This document shows positions 41,946-52,449 of a DNA stretch of 64,000 bases, piece by piece; within the stretch, counting starts at the first letter, position 1, and every line of letters starts with the position of its first letter. Source of the DNA: Aradus depressus (Eukaryota > Arthropoda > Insecta > Hemiptera > Aradidae); the NCBI GenBank assembly GCA_963662175.1, contig OY759216.1:36783087-36847086 (forward strand). The letters run 5' to 3'. A program made the translations under genes and the position numbers. The notes beneath the pieces were generated by a model that saw nothing but the letters and a program-made list of their open reading frames with translations, did no database searches and was not told where the DNA came from.

Positions 41946-42213
41946 ACCATATATATGATTGTATTCCTTGTTCCCAGAATCCCCTAATATTTATGGAACA
42001 AATAATCTGATGTAATTTAGATCCAGATGGAATAAATAGGCATTATAGAACAAATGGACCAAATCGATCCCTTGTCTAGATTTTAGTTTTGCCAAAATAT
42101 ATATTATAAGTTTGGTAATAAAGTTAAAGATGTATATATGTAATAATAAATTAAATATAGAACAAAACCACTGTAAGTACCTTATATATAGAAATATCCA
42201 ATTTTCTATAATG

Positions 42214-42258
42214 GAAGGTTCTAGAACGAGAGTCTAGGCTGTTCTACGACAATATAAG
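42214..42258 (+). promoter_or_regulatory. Heat-shock-element-like site plus TATA box
   Basis: GAAGGTTCTAGAA (42214-42226) is three perfectly phased nGAAn units in alternating orientation, the minimal binding site of heat shock factor trimers. TATAAG lies 27 nt downstream (42253-42258). TCACTTTT at 42286-42293 is a plausible initiator. Such modules also occur in LTR promoters. Confidence 0.5.
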
Positions 42259-42410
42259 TACCCAGGCCGGCAGAGCGAGACACACTCACTTTTGTAATAC
42301 CACGTACTCACTATCTTGTATTTGTATTCTTGTCTTCAATTTTTCATTGTGGGTCTATTGTATTATATTTATTAATTGTATCTAGTTATTTCACTTATAT
42401 CTGCTCAGCC

Positions 42411-42539
42411 ATGCCTGGACCACAATTGTAAGTAAAATATATATTTATCTGTTTCTCTTGTGTATCTTTTATTACGATACTACTACCCCTTTTTAGATAT
42501 TCACTTCCACTGCGTACACCCTCGAGAGAAAAATCCTAA
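42411..42539 (+). CDS. Candidate 19-codon ORF across a 69-nt intron
   Basis: ATG 42411 opens 17 nt that end at /GTAAGT (donor at 42428). A pyrimidine-rich run ending TTTTTAG (AG 42495-42496) gives a 69-nt intron, a typical size for small insect introns. The joined frame closes at TAA 42537-42539. AATAAA follows at 42558-42563 and 42575-42580. With the HSE-TATA module 150 bp upstream this is a complete small transcription unit on paper. Against this: the peptide is tiny, without homology I can name. A copia- or gypsy-like LTR with its promoter and leader would look similar. Confidence 0.3.
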
Positions 42540-42640
42540 TTAACTGGTTATAATCGTAATAAACTGGTAGCCGTAATAAAAATACTGATAACAGGGTAGT
42601 TATCGTAATAAGGTGGTAGCAGTCCGTGGTCATCGTAATA
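42540..42640 (+). repeat. Degenerate ATCGTAATAA repeats
   Basis: TAATCGTAATAA, GCCGTAATAA, TATCGTAATAAGG and CATCGTAATAG with GGTAG spacers, about 20-40 bp apart. Confidence 0.55.
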
Positions 42641-42654
42641 GTTCTTATCAGGCT

Positions 42655-42990
42655 CTGGCCAAGTTCATGTCGATATATTCATTCAGTTATTAGAGTTTTT
42701 GTGTTAAGGCCTCCCCCAACTTCCCCTCTAATCCCCCCTTCACTTTGGCGGATTTGGCTAAAAGTTGATAGGTGTTGTCCCAATGGGGTTCTGGATACAC
42801 ATATAAAATTTTATGTCGATATATTTGTTCTATCGGACGTTATCGTGTTCACAGACACACAAACACACAGGCAGATAGGAATTTTTTTTTTTTCATTTAC
42901 AAATCAGCGGTTCGGGAATCATGAAAATCCAGTGAAAACATAGAATTTCAGATATATTACATAACTTCCTCTATACCTCATATTGCTGTG
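42655..42990 (+). repeat. Family A repeat copy, 3' half
   Basis: GTCGATATATTCATTCAG, GGTTCTGGATACACATAT, TATCGTGTTCACAGACACAC and ATTACATAACTTCCTCTAT are in order. Confidence 0.8.
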
Positions 42991-43340
42991 GAAGTGAATA
43001 CAGAGAATGGCCACCAAGTGAATAAAACCCAACAAGAGACGTTTTTTATTTAAAAAAAAAATATATATATATAATATATTGGATTTTTGACATGGCTTAA
43101 ATACTGTATAACTAAGGATTACTATGGATACAGGATTGTGTAAGGTGGATGGATATTCTTGTTAAACATTTTATCATTTATAATCTGTGATAACTATTTA
43201 TATCTAAAATTTAAAAATCTTTTATAATTTTGATATTGTTCGAATGGGCGCAACGTGAACATAAATGAAAAAAATGAATATATTTGTGAGTCCGAAAAGC
43301 CGTGATAGTGTTTTATTATAACCAAATGTTTTATTCCCCA
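42991..43340. other. AT-rich stretch, no gene seen
   Basis: Contains ATATAT runs near 43060-43078. Confidence 0.4.
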
Positions 43341-43344
43341 TCTA

Positions 43345-43740
43345 TATGAAATATAGGGGGTTATGTAATCGATAATGAAAATCTATGATGAGTTTGATTA
43401 CAAAAATAAAAAATTTTGCCTGTGTGTTTGTGAACACGATCATTCTCGATATAATGAGGATATTGACACGAATTTTCGTATGTGTATCCAGAATACAATA
43501 AAGACGATTCCAATTGATTTTCAGCCAAATCGATTAAAGGGAAAAGGGGGATTAAAAGGAGGCTCAACAGAAAAGCCCTAATAACTGCTGATGTAATGTA
43601 CAAGGATTCAGAAGTTTCTGAGTAAGACATCTCATTGATTTTCAATCAAATCGATAGATTAGTTCCCGAGGGAGAGCAAAAACTTATTTGATTAATTCGT
43701 GCTGGGGAAGTATATTACCGGTGATTTACCGAAGACGTTT
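43345..43740 (-). repeat. Family A repeat, both ends present
   Basis: From GGGGGTTATGTAATCGATAA to GTGCTGGGGAAGTATATTAC and GGTGATTTACCGAAGACG. Confidence 0.8.
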
Positions 43741-43997
43741 TCTAATTAAGTTTTTTTCTGTTAAACTAGAAACTCTTTTCAAGAATTGACTATTTCAAGG
43801 CATCTGCCAGCGGAAAGCCGTTCATCCATTAAGTTCGCTGTCATTCTTTCGGGAAAGGCTGTCTATGTAAGCACCATTTTGAAGAGCTTTTTTACTTGAT
43901 TCCACTTTAATATAAAGTTATTCTTTCTTTGGAAAAACTTTTCTAAATAATGTTGACGGTTTTATATCCAGCTTGGTTATAAATATAAAATATTGTA

Positions 43998-44265
43998 AGG
44001 ACGACGGTAGCTCAGAGGTCTACTGGGCTCATGAGACCCTTAGGCTTTTTATCTGGGATGTGAAAAAACCTTGAGCACGCCCTCCTTTGAATGGAATGTT
44101 AAGCTACGTTCCCGAGCCTGTAAGACCCAGGCTCTAAGTGCATAAACCTGGGTAAGCAAAATTTAGGACTCCCATAGTAGAGTCGGACTCATGTCCACCA
44201 GAGTAACGAAAGAGCGCTCTGGTAGTAGGCGGTAAGACCTTGCAGTTAAAGCCCGGGCATGCATC
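43998..44265 (+). mobile_element. SINE1 copy, internally deleted
   Basis: GGTAGCTCAGAGGTCTACTG head without a B-box, then TTTAGGACTCCCATAGTAGA and AGCCCGGGCATGCATCC. Confidence 0.85.
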
Positions 44266-44717
44266 CAAATAAAATAAAGAACCTTTGTATCTCAAGGAAC
44301 ATTTGAATTCATGTAACGCTGCTTCTCATTGGTTCTCAGAATAATGAAGCATTTCTTAAGGTACGTCCTCACTGGTAGACACTTATACAATCGAGAAATT
44401 TGTTTATAGAATGTTGGGAAGAAGTTGCAAAATAATTTATAGATATTGTCACACCTGTAGTCTCCAGTAAGTATTGGAACATTCTTCATGTCTGGAGACA
44501 TTGCCTACGGGTTGATAGCCGCTTCCGCGGTAATTATTTTTGATAGTCAAACAGAAAAAGAAGACGTTGGTACACTTGACAGGTCTTATCAGAGGGATAT
44601 GCGATCGGGAATAATCTCTTAAATAAATTGAGATTGCAAGATGTCATGGGATTCCGGAATTTCACGCGGTTGTCTCCTGGAAATGTCAAAGGTTCTAATT
44701 AAATGTAGTTTTCTCTG
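44266..44717. other. Unassigned stretch
   Basis: A 69-codon minus-strand ORF (44292-44501) has no recognised motif. Confidence 0.3.
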
Positions 44718-44897
44718 TTGTCTTTAACGGGTCCCTGACATTGTACAGGCTCTGGACCAAAACTTCTCATCCGAAGGACAGCGTGTTTAAGTATATTTTA
44801 CCTCCTAGATAAAATAAACTTAGGGCGTCGACCGGTTTTGAACCCGTGATGTTGAGCTCAGTAAGCAAGCACGCATACCACTGAGCTACTGGAGCCC
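44718..44897 (-). mobile_element. SINE1 copy, head half
   Basis: TGACATTGTACAGGCTCTGG, CCGGTTTTGAACCCGTG and CACTGAGCTACTGGAGCCC. The 3' half is missing. Confidence 0.85.
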
Positions 44898-45127
44898 ACA
44901 CCTCGTAAGTGTGCGACATCACCCCTATCCGTGATCTGTTGAGGGATTTCGTGAGTTGGGAGCGACTACGAGTACTTCGTATGTAAGGTAAGAGGATTTA
45001 AAAACCGATAACATTTTCAGCACGATAATACATCGCAAGCTATCTCGGCTTTGATGTTAGGATAGATAACGACTATCTACATTATCGGTCAGAGAGTAGT
45101 TTATTATTATTATAGTTCATATATAAT

Positions 45128-45427
45128 TATGATTCATGCCCGGGCTTTAATTACGAGGTCTTATCGCCTACTACCAGAGCGCTCTTTTGTCACTCAGGGA
45201 GCCCGAAGTGGAAGTCCTAAATTTTGCCTTCCTGGTTTATTCATCTAGGATAGGGGTCTTTAGCGAGTACCAGACATAGCACAAGCTCGGGACCATATTT
45301 TATCGTCCAATCCGAAGAATGGCGTGCTCAAGGTTTTTCTCATCTCCCAGATAAAAACACCTAGACCGGGTTTCAAACCCACGATCTTGAGCCCAATAGG
45401 CTAGCATGCTACCTCTGACCTACTGTT
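45128..45427 (-). mobile_element. SINE1 copy
   Basis: ATTCATGCCCGGGCTTTAAT at its 3' end; CCGGGTTTCAAACCCACG covers the B-box and the head is decayed. Confidence 0.85.
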
Positions 45428-45880
45428 ATTATTATTAATCTCATTATACCAAATACAGAGAGCACTAAAATCTTACAGAAAGTTGACAGCTGATGTCTAT
45501 TGTATTGCTTTGAGGTCTTCTATATTCTCTTCGTTCACTGAACCAATCCCCAAACTCTGAGCCTCGTCGGAACACCGAATTGTCTTCTTTTGCCCCCTCT
45601 CACACAAAAACAAGTTTTGTCGTCCTGAACTGAGTACAAATAAAGTCTAAAGTTTATTCAAAGTCTTCAAGAAGTAGGCACTATTGTCAGACAAGCTCTT
45701 AACTTAATATATAAAGAGGTCCACAGATAGACTATAAAATGGTAGATCTCAAGAGTTTATAATTTCTGTCTACACTCCTCTAATTAATTCAGAATTATTA
45801 AGGTTATAAAAAAAGATAAAATATAATTATGTACATCTGAGGAAAATAATAAAATATAAAAAATAATTAACTATGAAAAA
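45428..45880. other. Unassigned stretch
   Basis: No gene or repeat was recognised. Confidence 0.35.
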
Positions 45881-45881
45881 A

Positions 45882-46005
45882 GTCGTCGGTGAACTTCTCC
45901 AGCACGAATTAATCAATTACGTTTTCGCTCTCCCTCCAAAGCCAATCGACCGTCTAGGTTAAAAATCAATATTTGATTTACATAGTGGCTTCTGAATCTT
46001 TAAAA
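45882..46005 (+). repeat. Family A repeat, 5' end
   Basis: AAGTCGTCGGTGAACTTC, CAGCACGAATTAATCAATTA and CTCCAAAGCCAATCGACCG. TGTACTTC is partly deleted. Confidence 0.75.
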
Positions 46006-46055
46006 TCTTTATACGTAGGGGGGAAGTAAGTCATTGAATTTAAAAATATATTTTA

Positions 46056-46090
46056 CTAGCAGTAATACCCGGCGTTGCCCGGGAAACTTT
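46056..46090 (+). repeat. CCCGGCGTTGCCCGGG hairpin motif
   Basis: Lies in CAGTAATA-CCCGGCGTTGCCCGGG-AAA. Stem CCCGG/CCGGG with a 6-nt loop. I recall this kind of box in dispersed insect repeats but cannot assign the element. Confidence 0.4.
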
Positions 46091-46309
46091 GACTTTTCTC
46101 CCAATATCTCCTATAAGGCTATTCAGTTCCTCGACAGTACATTCATGATGTTATAATTTTCAATTATTCATACGGAATAAGGCTTATAGTCTGTAGTAAC
46201 GCTAGCTTTGGAGCTAATACTAATTTATTCAAAAAGATTTCTCATTAATCGTTGCAAAGGTTTTCGAGTTACAAAGATTGCGTGAGTGGATGCTGGGATG
46301 GAATAATCA

Positions 46310-46690
46310 GCCTCACTCATCAGCTTTCGTGTTCTGCAGTCTCGTCGCACGCGCAGTTCGGGCTGTCCTTCTTCTTGGAGAAGAAGAGCTTGGAGTTGAA
46401 AACCCCATGACCCGATAGTATTTGGGACGTCCAGTGGTCCGGCTTAACCCAGAATCAAGTCTTGCCCGGACGTTTGGAAAGTAAGCGTAGGTCGTTCGGC
46501 CGTCTGAAGATCGTGACCATCGCTGCTGCCATTTCTCTACTATCCAGTCTTGGACTACGTCCTAGCAACGCTCTGGTCTGGACTGTCCGTGTAGTTCCTC
46601 CTCCAGAGCTAATCGCAAGGGCTCGTTGATGTCTGCTCTTAATGGCAGATTGCGTCTGCAGTGGTACGAGGCGACGGCGCCGTGGCTTCT
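46310..46690 (-). pseudogene. R1-like LINE ORF2 remnant
   Basis: The minus strand reads AVASYHCRRNLPLRADINEP, LALEEELHGQSRPERC, then a stop and WIVEKWQQRWS, with further frame loss before the Cys/His end near 46345. A third degree of decay of the family at 22687. Confidence 0.8.
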
Positions 46691-46754
46691 CAATCGTCAT
46701 ACTACATTTTTTGTCGATACATTCATTACATCGGCAGCTATTAGCTATTTGAAA

Positions 46755-47278
46755 AAAAAACTTTCTGTCTGTGTGAGTGCCTGTGAACACGACAACTCCC
46801 GATAGAATAAATGTAGACAACACTTAACTTTATATGTGTATCCAGAACCCTTTAAGGGCGACACCTATTGATTATCATTCAAATTGACCAAAGGTTAGGG
46901 GGGTGGGGGGAGGGGGGAGGAATAGGGGAGAGCCTTAACAGAAAAAAATTAATAACCACCGGAAGTATCGACACGAAATTTTATAAGTGTGACCAAAACC
47001 TCATAAGAACAATATTTACTATATTTCAGCGATATGGACCGAGAAGGGGGGGGGGGGGGTGTTCAAGGGAGTAGGCTCATTTCAAAAACAATTATAACTG
47101 CCAATATCATGATTTTATCGACTCAAAATTTAGTATGAGGACTTAGGAAGCTCTATGTAAGTCAGCTATTGACTATTAGCCGACCTTGTGTGCTGGTTTT
47201 GGATGAGGGGCGAAAAGTTAATTTAATTCGTTCTGAGGAAGTACATTGCCGGTGATTTACCAACGACTTTTTTTCTAA
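46755..47278 (-). repeat. Family A repeat, long copy with G-tracts
   Basis: From TGTGAACACGACAACTCCCG to TTCTGAGGAAGTACATTGCC and GGTGATTTACCAACGAC. G-rich tracts lie at 46897-46922 and 47046-47059. Confidence 0.8.
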
Positions 47279-47628
47279 TTCTAAACATTATTCTGAATGA
47301 TTTCCAAGCAGCAGCTAGAAATCAGAATAATTTATTGATTGGTGAGAAGCCTGAATTGATGAAATCTAGCTGAAAGTTCAGGTTAGCCTATATCAATCAT
47401 TGTAAGGATTGAGTAGCAAAGACAAACTCACAGGCCCAACATCAACAGGCCAACCTGAAGCTTTGCTGGGGAATGTTCCTACCGTCATCACATCATTTAT
47501 ATATTTATTAAGCTTCCGGAGGTCAAAGACCCCAAAATTTAAACTTAATAGAAAGTTGTCGGTGACTCACCGAATTCAATATCGATTTCACCATTTATTT
47601 ATTAGTTTCTTATGTTTATAATATGAGG
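47279..47628. other. Unassigned stretch
   Basis: A family A end (GTTGTCGGTGACTCACCGAA, about 47554) is the only recognised piece. Confidence 0.4.
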
Positions 47629-47629
47629 A

Positions 47630-48005
47630 AGTATTGTAATCGTGCGAAATCGATCGAGGTTTCAACGGGTTTTCACTTTTCAAGGTCCCCTGAATACTTT
47701 TTGACCATTTTCGCGATGACGAAACGATTGAATCTATAAACTTGAAATTTGGAATGAAAGAATCACGTGTGCTAACTTAGATCTTATTAGATTTTGACAT
47801 AAAAATTGGAGGAAAATGGAGGTCATTTTGTTCCGAAGCCTAAGTAAATTTTATAAGATGCCGCTTATGACCTAATGAAAATCTTTTCAAAAAATAGTTG
47901 TAGAGAAAACTAAAATAGGTATATATTTTATATCGAATATGATTTTTCGCAGGTCGTCCGGTTTTTGAGATACATGCCGATAACCGTCCTTTGTAGTTTT
48001 GAAAC
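47630..48005 (-). repeat. Family B repeat, inverted
   Basis: ATTGTAATCGTGCGAAATCG, TTATGACCTAATGAAAATC, CGCAGGTCGTCCGGTTTTTG and GATACATGCCGATAA are in order. Confidence 0.8.
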
Positions 48006-48330
48006 ATATCTTATTATACGTGACCTTGTCAGGTATTATAAATAAATGATATTAAAATGACAATTATTTTTCAAAATTCAAGCAATAACGAAATCCCTAG
48101 TCAGCAAGACAAAAAAGAAAAAAAAATGTCTAGAAGTACTGAGACCATATGATTTCTGTAGGATTCAATACTGAATTTGAGAACTAAGTCTATCCAATAG
48201 CGCCATTTCTTAGCGCGAAAGTAGTAGATTTTAAATTCAAAAACTTACATAAGATCAAATTCTTTACCCCCTCCCCTATAGTAAGATTTAGTAATATTGA
48301 GCTTATACCCCCCCCTAAATGCCTTACGTA
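48006..48330. other. Unassigned stretch ending in a family E terminus
   Basis: 48310-48334 (CCCCTAAATGCCTTACGTAA) continues at 50189 as TTATGAATGACCCC once the insert is removed, matching the family E end. Confidence 0.5.
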
Positions 48331-48334
48331 ATTT

Positions 48335-50188
48335 GAGGCTATCAGTGCAAAAGTGGCCTAACCCACAAAATCCAATAAATCCCAGAATAACAATTTTTGG
48401 TGTCCCAAGAGCTCTCTAGTGTCATTCAATATATTTACAATTAATTTTTAAAACTATCCAATAGATGGCAGCACATTGGCCTATCCAAATAAGCCTCAAA
48501 AGTATCAAAGTGAAATGCAACAATGGCCTATTCCACACAGGCCATATGATTGCTCCCGCTCAACCGCGCTTTCTGACTAATTTCCGCCTTTTAATCATAT
48601 CACTGTGAAGTGTTTTCTTTTGTGTCTCCCTCATTGTTTCTGTAGCTGTTGTTACTACTGTTTTACACATTTATGAATGGTAGGTTGAATCTTATATTAT
48701 TATTATTCGTAGCTATTAATGCGTTTGGTATCTTAGCATTTTTATCAATTGAAAATCTATAAATTTATTTTTTTAAAGTGTTAAAAGTCACTAAGTTACA
48801 AATTTTTACTTGTACTTCAAGCCTAGTGTTTTTCTAAGAACTCGAATAAAATATTTCAGACATGGAAAGTGATATTTCTGAAACAGGAGACGTCCCTTCG
48901 GCTGAATCGCAAAACAGAAGCAGAAAACGAACTCGAAATGAAGAAAACTGGTCTCGAAATGTCAGAAAAAAGAACCGAAATATGAATGCTGTAAAGATTT
49001 TTGTCACCAAAAATTTAATGAAGGCGAACCAAAAAAAATATTTACTGTGTATTATGAAATTGGGAATTTCGATCTACAAACTTCTTATCTATGCGATCTT
49101 ATAAGTGAACGATAAAAAAACATGCTATACCAAAAAGGTGGGCGACTCTCGAAGGAGCAAAACTAGAACATATATCACATTCCCAATTCATCGGGTAAAT
49201 ATTTTGAAGTTTGTAAACAATTTTTGAAGAACATCTTCCGAGTGTCCGATGGCTGAATTTCCAGAGTCCTAAAAAAAAACCCAAAGGAGAATCTCCTCCA
49301 CAGGATAAGCGAGGTCGTCAAACCCCGGTTAATAAGACTCCTGCTCATAAAATTGAATCTGTAAAACACTTAATTGATAAGTTCCCCAAATATGAAAGCC
49401 ATTATGCACGAAATAAAGGTCTGAACCGGCAGTATCTTACCCCAGACTTAAGTGTAGGTACGAAAAATGTTTAAACTTTTCCAGACTGAGAATAATGAAA
49501 ACGATCACGTTTCGATTCGATTTCGGGATATTTTCAACCGGAATTTCAATTTGAGGATTCACCCGTCGGTAATTGATTCATGCAGGCGGTGCGGTGAATT
49601 AAAAATAAAATTAATGGCTTGCAGTGACGAGGCGAAGAAACAGGAACTTATTACACAGAAGGAATTGCATCTGCGAAAAGCAGAAAGTGCTAGAGAAGGA
49701 ATGAAGAGGGACGCTGAGTTTGCAAAAAATAATAGTTCAGAGATCACAGCAATTGCTTTCGACCTCATGAAAACAAATAAAAAATAATATTTCTCGTTGT
49801 AGGTACTCTTATATTATATTGATAATTTTATTTTTATTATTAATTCTTTTTCTGGTTGGTAAGGGGGGTCCAACCAGTTATTCTTCCCTAAATCTTGCCA
49901 ACTAGTCAAAAGCAAAGCGGCCTAACCTACACTGAACAGTCAACTAGTTGGAATCAAGAAATTGCAAAAGTGGCCTATCCCACATTTTTTCCTCTTAAAG
50001 ACAAAATATGGAGCCAATTAACATTTAAAATAGTAATTAGTTTCATTTTCTAATTCTGACTAAAAATTGAAAAGAATTGCGACAAAATTGCATGCGCAGT
50101 GAACATTTGAAAAATAGCCTTAAGAAAAAGTCCATTTATCTCAATTGAACAGGCAGGTGGGTTAGGCCACTTTTGCACTGATAGCCTC
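48335..50188 (+). mobile_element. TIR DNA transposon derivative, 4-bp duplication
   Basis: Ends GAGGCTATCAGTGCAAAAG and its inverse, about 33-bp inverted repeats, flanked by ATTT (48331-48334, 50189-50192). The subterminal motif AAGTGGCCTA(A/T)CCCAC is repeated near 48470, 48520, 49915 and 49965. It encodes broken pieces of a transposase-like protein. Confidence 0.82.
48862..49787 (+). pseudogene. Transposase-like protein of an uncharacterised insect family, broken
   Basis: Piece 1 (48862-49104) has a basic start with RSRKRTRNEENWSRNVRKKN. Piece 2 in another frame (about 49150-49470) reads GKYFEVCKQFLKNIFRVSDG, KRGRQTPVNKTPAHKIESVK and KFPKYESHYARNKGLNRQYL. Piece 3 (49467-49787) reads FRDIFNRNFNLRIHPSVIDS, CRRCGELKIKLMA, KELHLRKAESAREGMKRDA and FDLMKT. 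The order (RGRxTPxNKT, FPxYESHY, PDL, FNLxxHPP-like, CxxC, ELHLRKAExAR, FDLMK) matches a protein type I know only as uncharacterised, multi-copy proteins in insects and cnidarians. At least two frame breaks; the C-terminal catalytic part after FDLMK is absent. Confidence 0.6.
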
Positions 50189-50221
50189 ATTTATGAATGA
50201 CCCCTAAGAACGACGCCATAG

Positions 50222-50236
50222 TGTAACGTAGAAATA

Positions 50237-50268
<32 letters not shown>

Positions 50269-50863
50269 ATTTTATAAATAAGGATATATAATCGAAGGAC
50301 TCAAGAAGGGTGGGGGAAGAGAGAGAGAGCAGTGGAAGGAGGGGGAAGGCGTTGAGCGGTTGCAGATAGAGAGTGAAGCAGGAAGGTTGTTAAATTTTTG
50401 TGGTTGGAAAGAGAGAGTGAAGTGGACCGGTGTTTTTTTTGATGGGAGAGTGCAAGTGAACGGATGATAGATAGTTGACTGGAGTAGTGAAGATTCTTTG
50501 TGGAGTTGGAAGTCTGGAGTTCTGGAAGTGGGCAGATTGATGGAAGAATCTATGACCCTATGATGTACTGAGAAGAGCAGCGGAGGATTGAAGGATAAAT
50601 AGAAAAATGTGAGTGAATAAAAAAATAAATGTTATATTATCATTGTCTACCGATCTATGTTAAGGTGTAAAAACAAAGGGTAAAAATATTAAATCTTATT
50701 CCATGAAAACATTTTTATTAAAAGAATTCACCACCCATTTAATTATTCAAAATTACAATAGTAAATTTGAAGAGAATAAGAATCATTACAATGGCGCAAC
50801 AACGTGGAGCTAATTTTTAAAAAAGAATATAATTATATTTTACCGTATAGAAGAATTATTACA
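50222..50863 (+). mobile_element. Solo LTR (third family) in a family A copy
   Basis: TGTAACGTAG to GAATTATTACA, ends TGTAA/TTACA, with ATAG at 50218-50221 and 50864-50867. Removing it gives family A order (GAACGACGCCATAG-ATTTACAGCCAAATCGACC). It contains G41 at 50237-50277, TATAAATAAGG at about 50283 and AATAAA near 50630. An internal ATTACA-A-TGGCGCAACAACG at 50785-50805 looks like an LTR end plus primer-binding site, so the insert might also be an LTR with a little leader. Confidence 0.75.
50237..50277. repeat. Poly(G) tract of 41
   Basis: The longest homopolymer in the window, directly upstream of a TATA-like box in the solo LTR. Confidence 0.9.
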
Positions 50864-50867
50864 ATAG

Positions 50868-50960
50868 ATTTACAGCCAAATCGACCAAAGGAAAAGGGGA
50901 ATATGGGGGGGGGGGGGGGAGGGGGGGGGGATCTTAACAAAAAAAAACCCAAACGGTCGA
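50868..50960 (-). repeat. Family A fragment with G-tract
   Basis: ACAGCCAAATCGACCAAAGG, then G15-A-G10, then CTTAACAAAA. Confidence 0.75.
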
Positions 50961-51315
50961 CTTAAGGGAGAGCAAAGGAGAGCGATTAGTAACTATAACT
51001 AGTCAAAGCGTGAAATTAGAGGTCGAGAGAATTGGTAACCGCTCCTAGCATTTTACCATATATCACAAATTACATGATTTTAATGTCCAAGAAGACTAAG
51101 GAGTGCACTTGAAAAATAAAAATGAAAGTTCATTCAAAAATATACGATATATGCAAAAATATACAATAAAGTTCAAATATGCAAAAATATTCAGGATGGA
51201 TGTTTATTCAGACCGTCCTAATTACGTGAACAACATTAATGAAAGAAAAGGGCGAAAAAATAATTGAAAATTCGGATTTCTTGAAGATAATTTGGAAGAA
51301 AAACTGATTTATCTG
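50961..51315. other. Unassigned stretch
   Basis: Repeated AAAAATATACAA-like units near 51135-51195. No gene was seen. Confidence 0.35.
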
Positions 51316-51317
51316 TT

Positions 51318-51560
51318 CGGAAAATCGTGGGTGAATCACCGACAATGTACTTCCTCAACTCAAATTAGATTTAGATTTCCCTCTGTAACAAATACACGGA
51401 TTTGGTTGAAAATCAATGGATGCCTCACTCAAAAACTTCTCGATATTTATACCAAATTTCGTGTTGATACATTCATTACATCGACAGTGAATAGGATTTG
51501 CGCGTATAACCCCTTGAGCAGATTTGATTGAAAAATGCCGTACTGAATTTACATTTACAT
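51318..51560 (+). repeat. Family A repeat copy
   Basis: GTGGGTGAATCACCGACAAT, then GTGTTGATACATTCATTACA. Confidence 0.75.
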
Positions 51561-51593
51561 TACAAATTTCGTGTCGTTACATGCCTTTCATAT

Positions 51594-51790
51594 GGTAAGA
51601 AGTTGTGGGACGAAATTTCTCATAGAAATACAATATGTAGTCTTCCCACTGTTTTGTTATAGACCAGAAACGGTTTTCGACGCAACAGCGTCATCATCAG
51701 TGGTTCATCTATCATAGAATAACAAAATATACAAATAATGACAAGTACAAATAACTCTTAGAGCATCAGGGTACAGAGTAAGAAAATAAA
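51594..51790 (-). repeat. Family C repeat with hammerhead-like core
   Basis: The inverted order TTGTGGGACGAAATTTCTCA, GTCTTCCCACTGTTTTG, then the core, then CATCTATCATAGAATAAC. Matches 61243-61460. Confidence 0.75.
51667..51700 (-). ncRNA. Hammerhead-ribozyme-like motif, type AACCGNTT
   Basis: Minus strand: CTGATGA (51700-51694), unpaired T, GACGC/GCGTC stem with TGTT loop (51692-51679), GAA, AACCGTTT (one change from the palindrome AACCGGTT) and C51667. ACCA before the core pairs with TGGT after it (stem I). Confidence 0.5.
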
Positions 51791-51994
51791 AATTATAAAA
51801 TTATAAGAGATTCTAAAAATTCACATCAGTGCCATCGAACTTGACGATGTAACGCCCCAGAAACGAAGGAAAAAAATTGTAACATCTCCGTTCTCACCCA
51901 TCTGAAAGGATTCCTGTAATATCCTACATCTAGGACGGATATTACATTTTTCTCATTTATTCATTTGCTACAACATTTTTACTTTGGAGAAAAA

Positions 51995-52440
51995 AAAAGA
52001 CATCAGCGAATCACTAGCAATGTACTTCCCCGGATGAATTCATCGAGTACGTTTTCGCACTCACTCTAACAACAATCGATAGTTTCAATGTATAGTTGAC
52101 ATATACAGGGACTTTCATATTAGATTTCATATCGATATATTCATTACATCGTCAGTTATGTGGAATTCTGATTTAAGCCCCCCCCCCCTCCTATTTGGCT
52201 GAAAATCAATAAATCAATTTTTGTGTCGATACATTCATTCTCGCAGGAATTCTTAGAGTTTTTCTGTCAAGCCGCACCCCTATCCCCCCTTCCTTTTGGT
52301 CGATTTGACTGAAAAAAAAAATAGGTGTCGTCGTTAAAGGGTTCTGGATTCCATATAAAATTTCTTGTCGATATATACATTCTATCGGGAGTTATCGTGC
52401 TCACAGACACACAGACAGACTCTCTTTTTTTCATATTTGG
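51995..52440 (+). repeat. Family A repeat, near full length
   Basis: GACATCAGCGAATCACTAGC to ATCGTGCTCACAGACACACA, with two internal monomers. Confidence 0.8.
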
Positions 52441-52449
52441 AACCTATAC

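Noticed and set aside
42411..42539. Firm claim of an hsr-omega homologue
   Set aside because: Only the general layout is similar; no sequence match can be shown and an LTR promoter fits as well.
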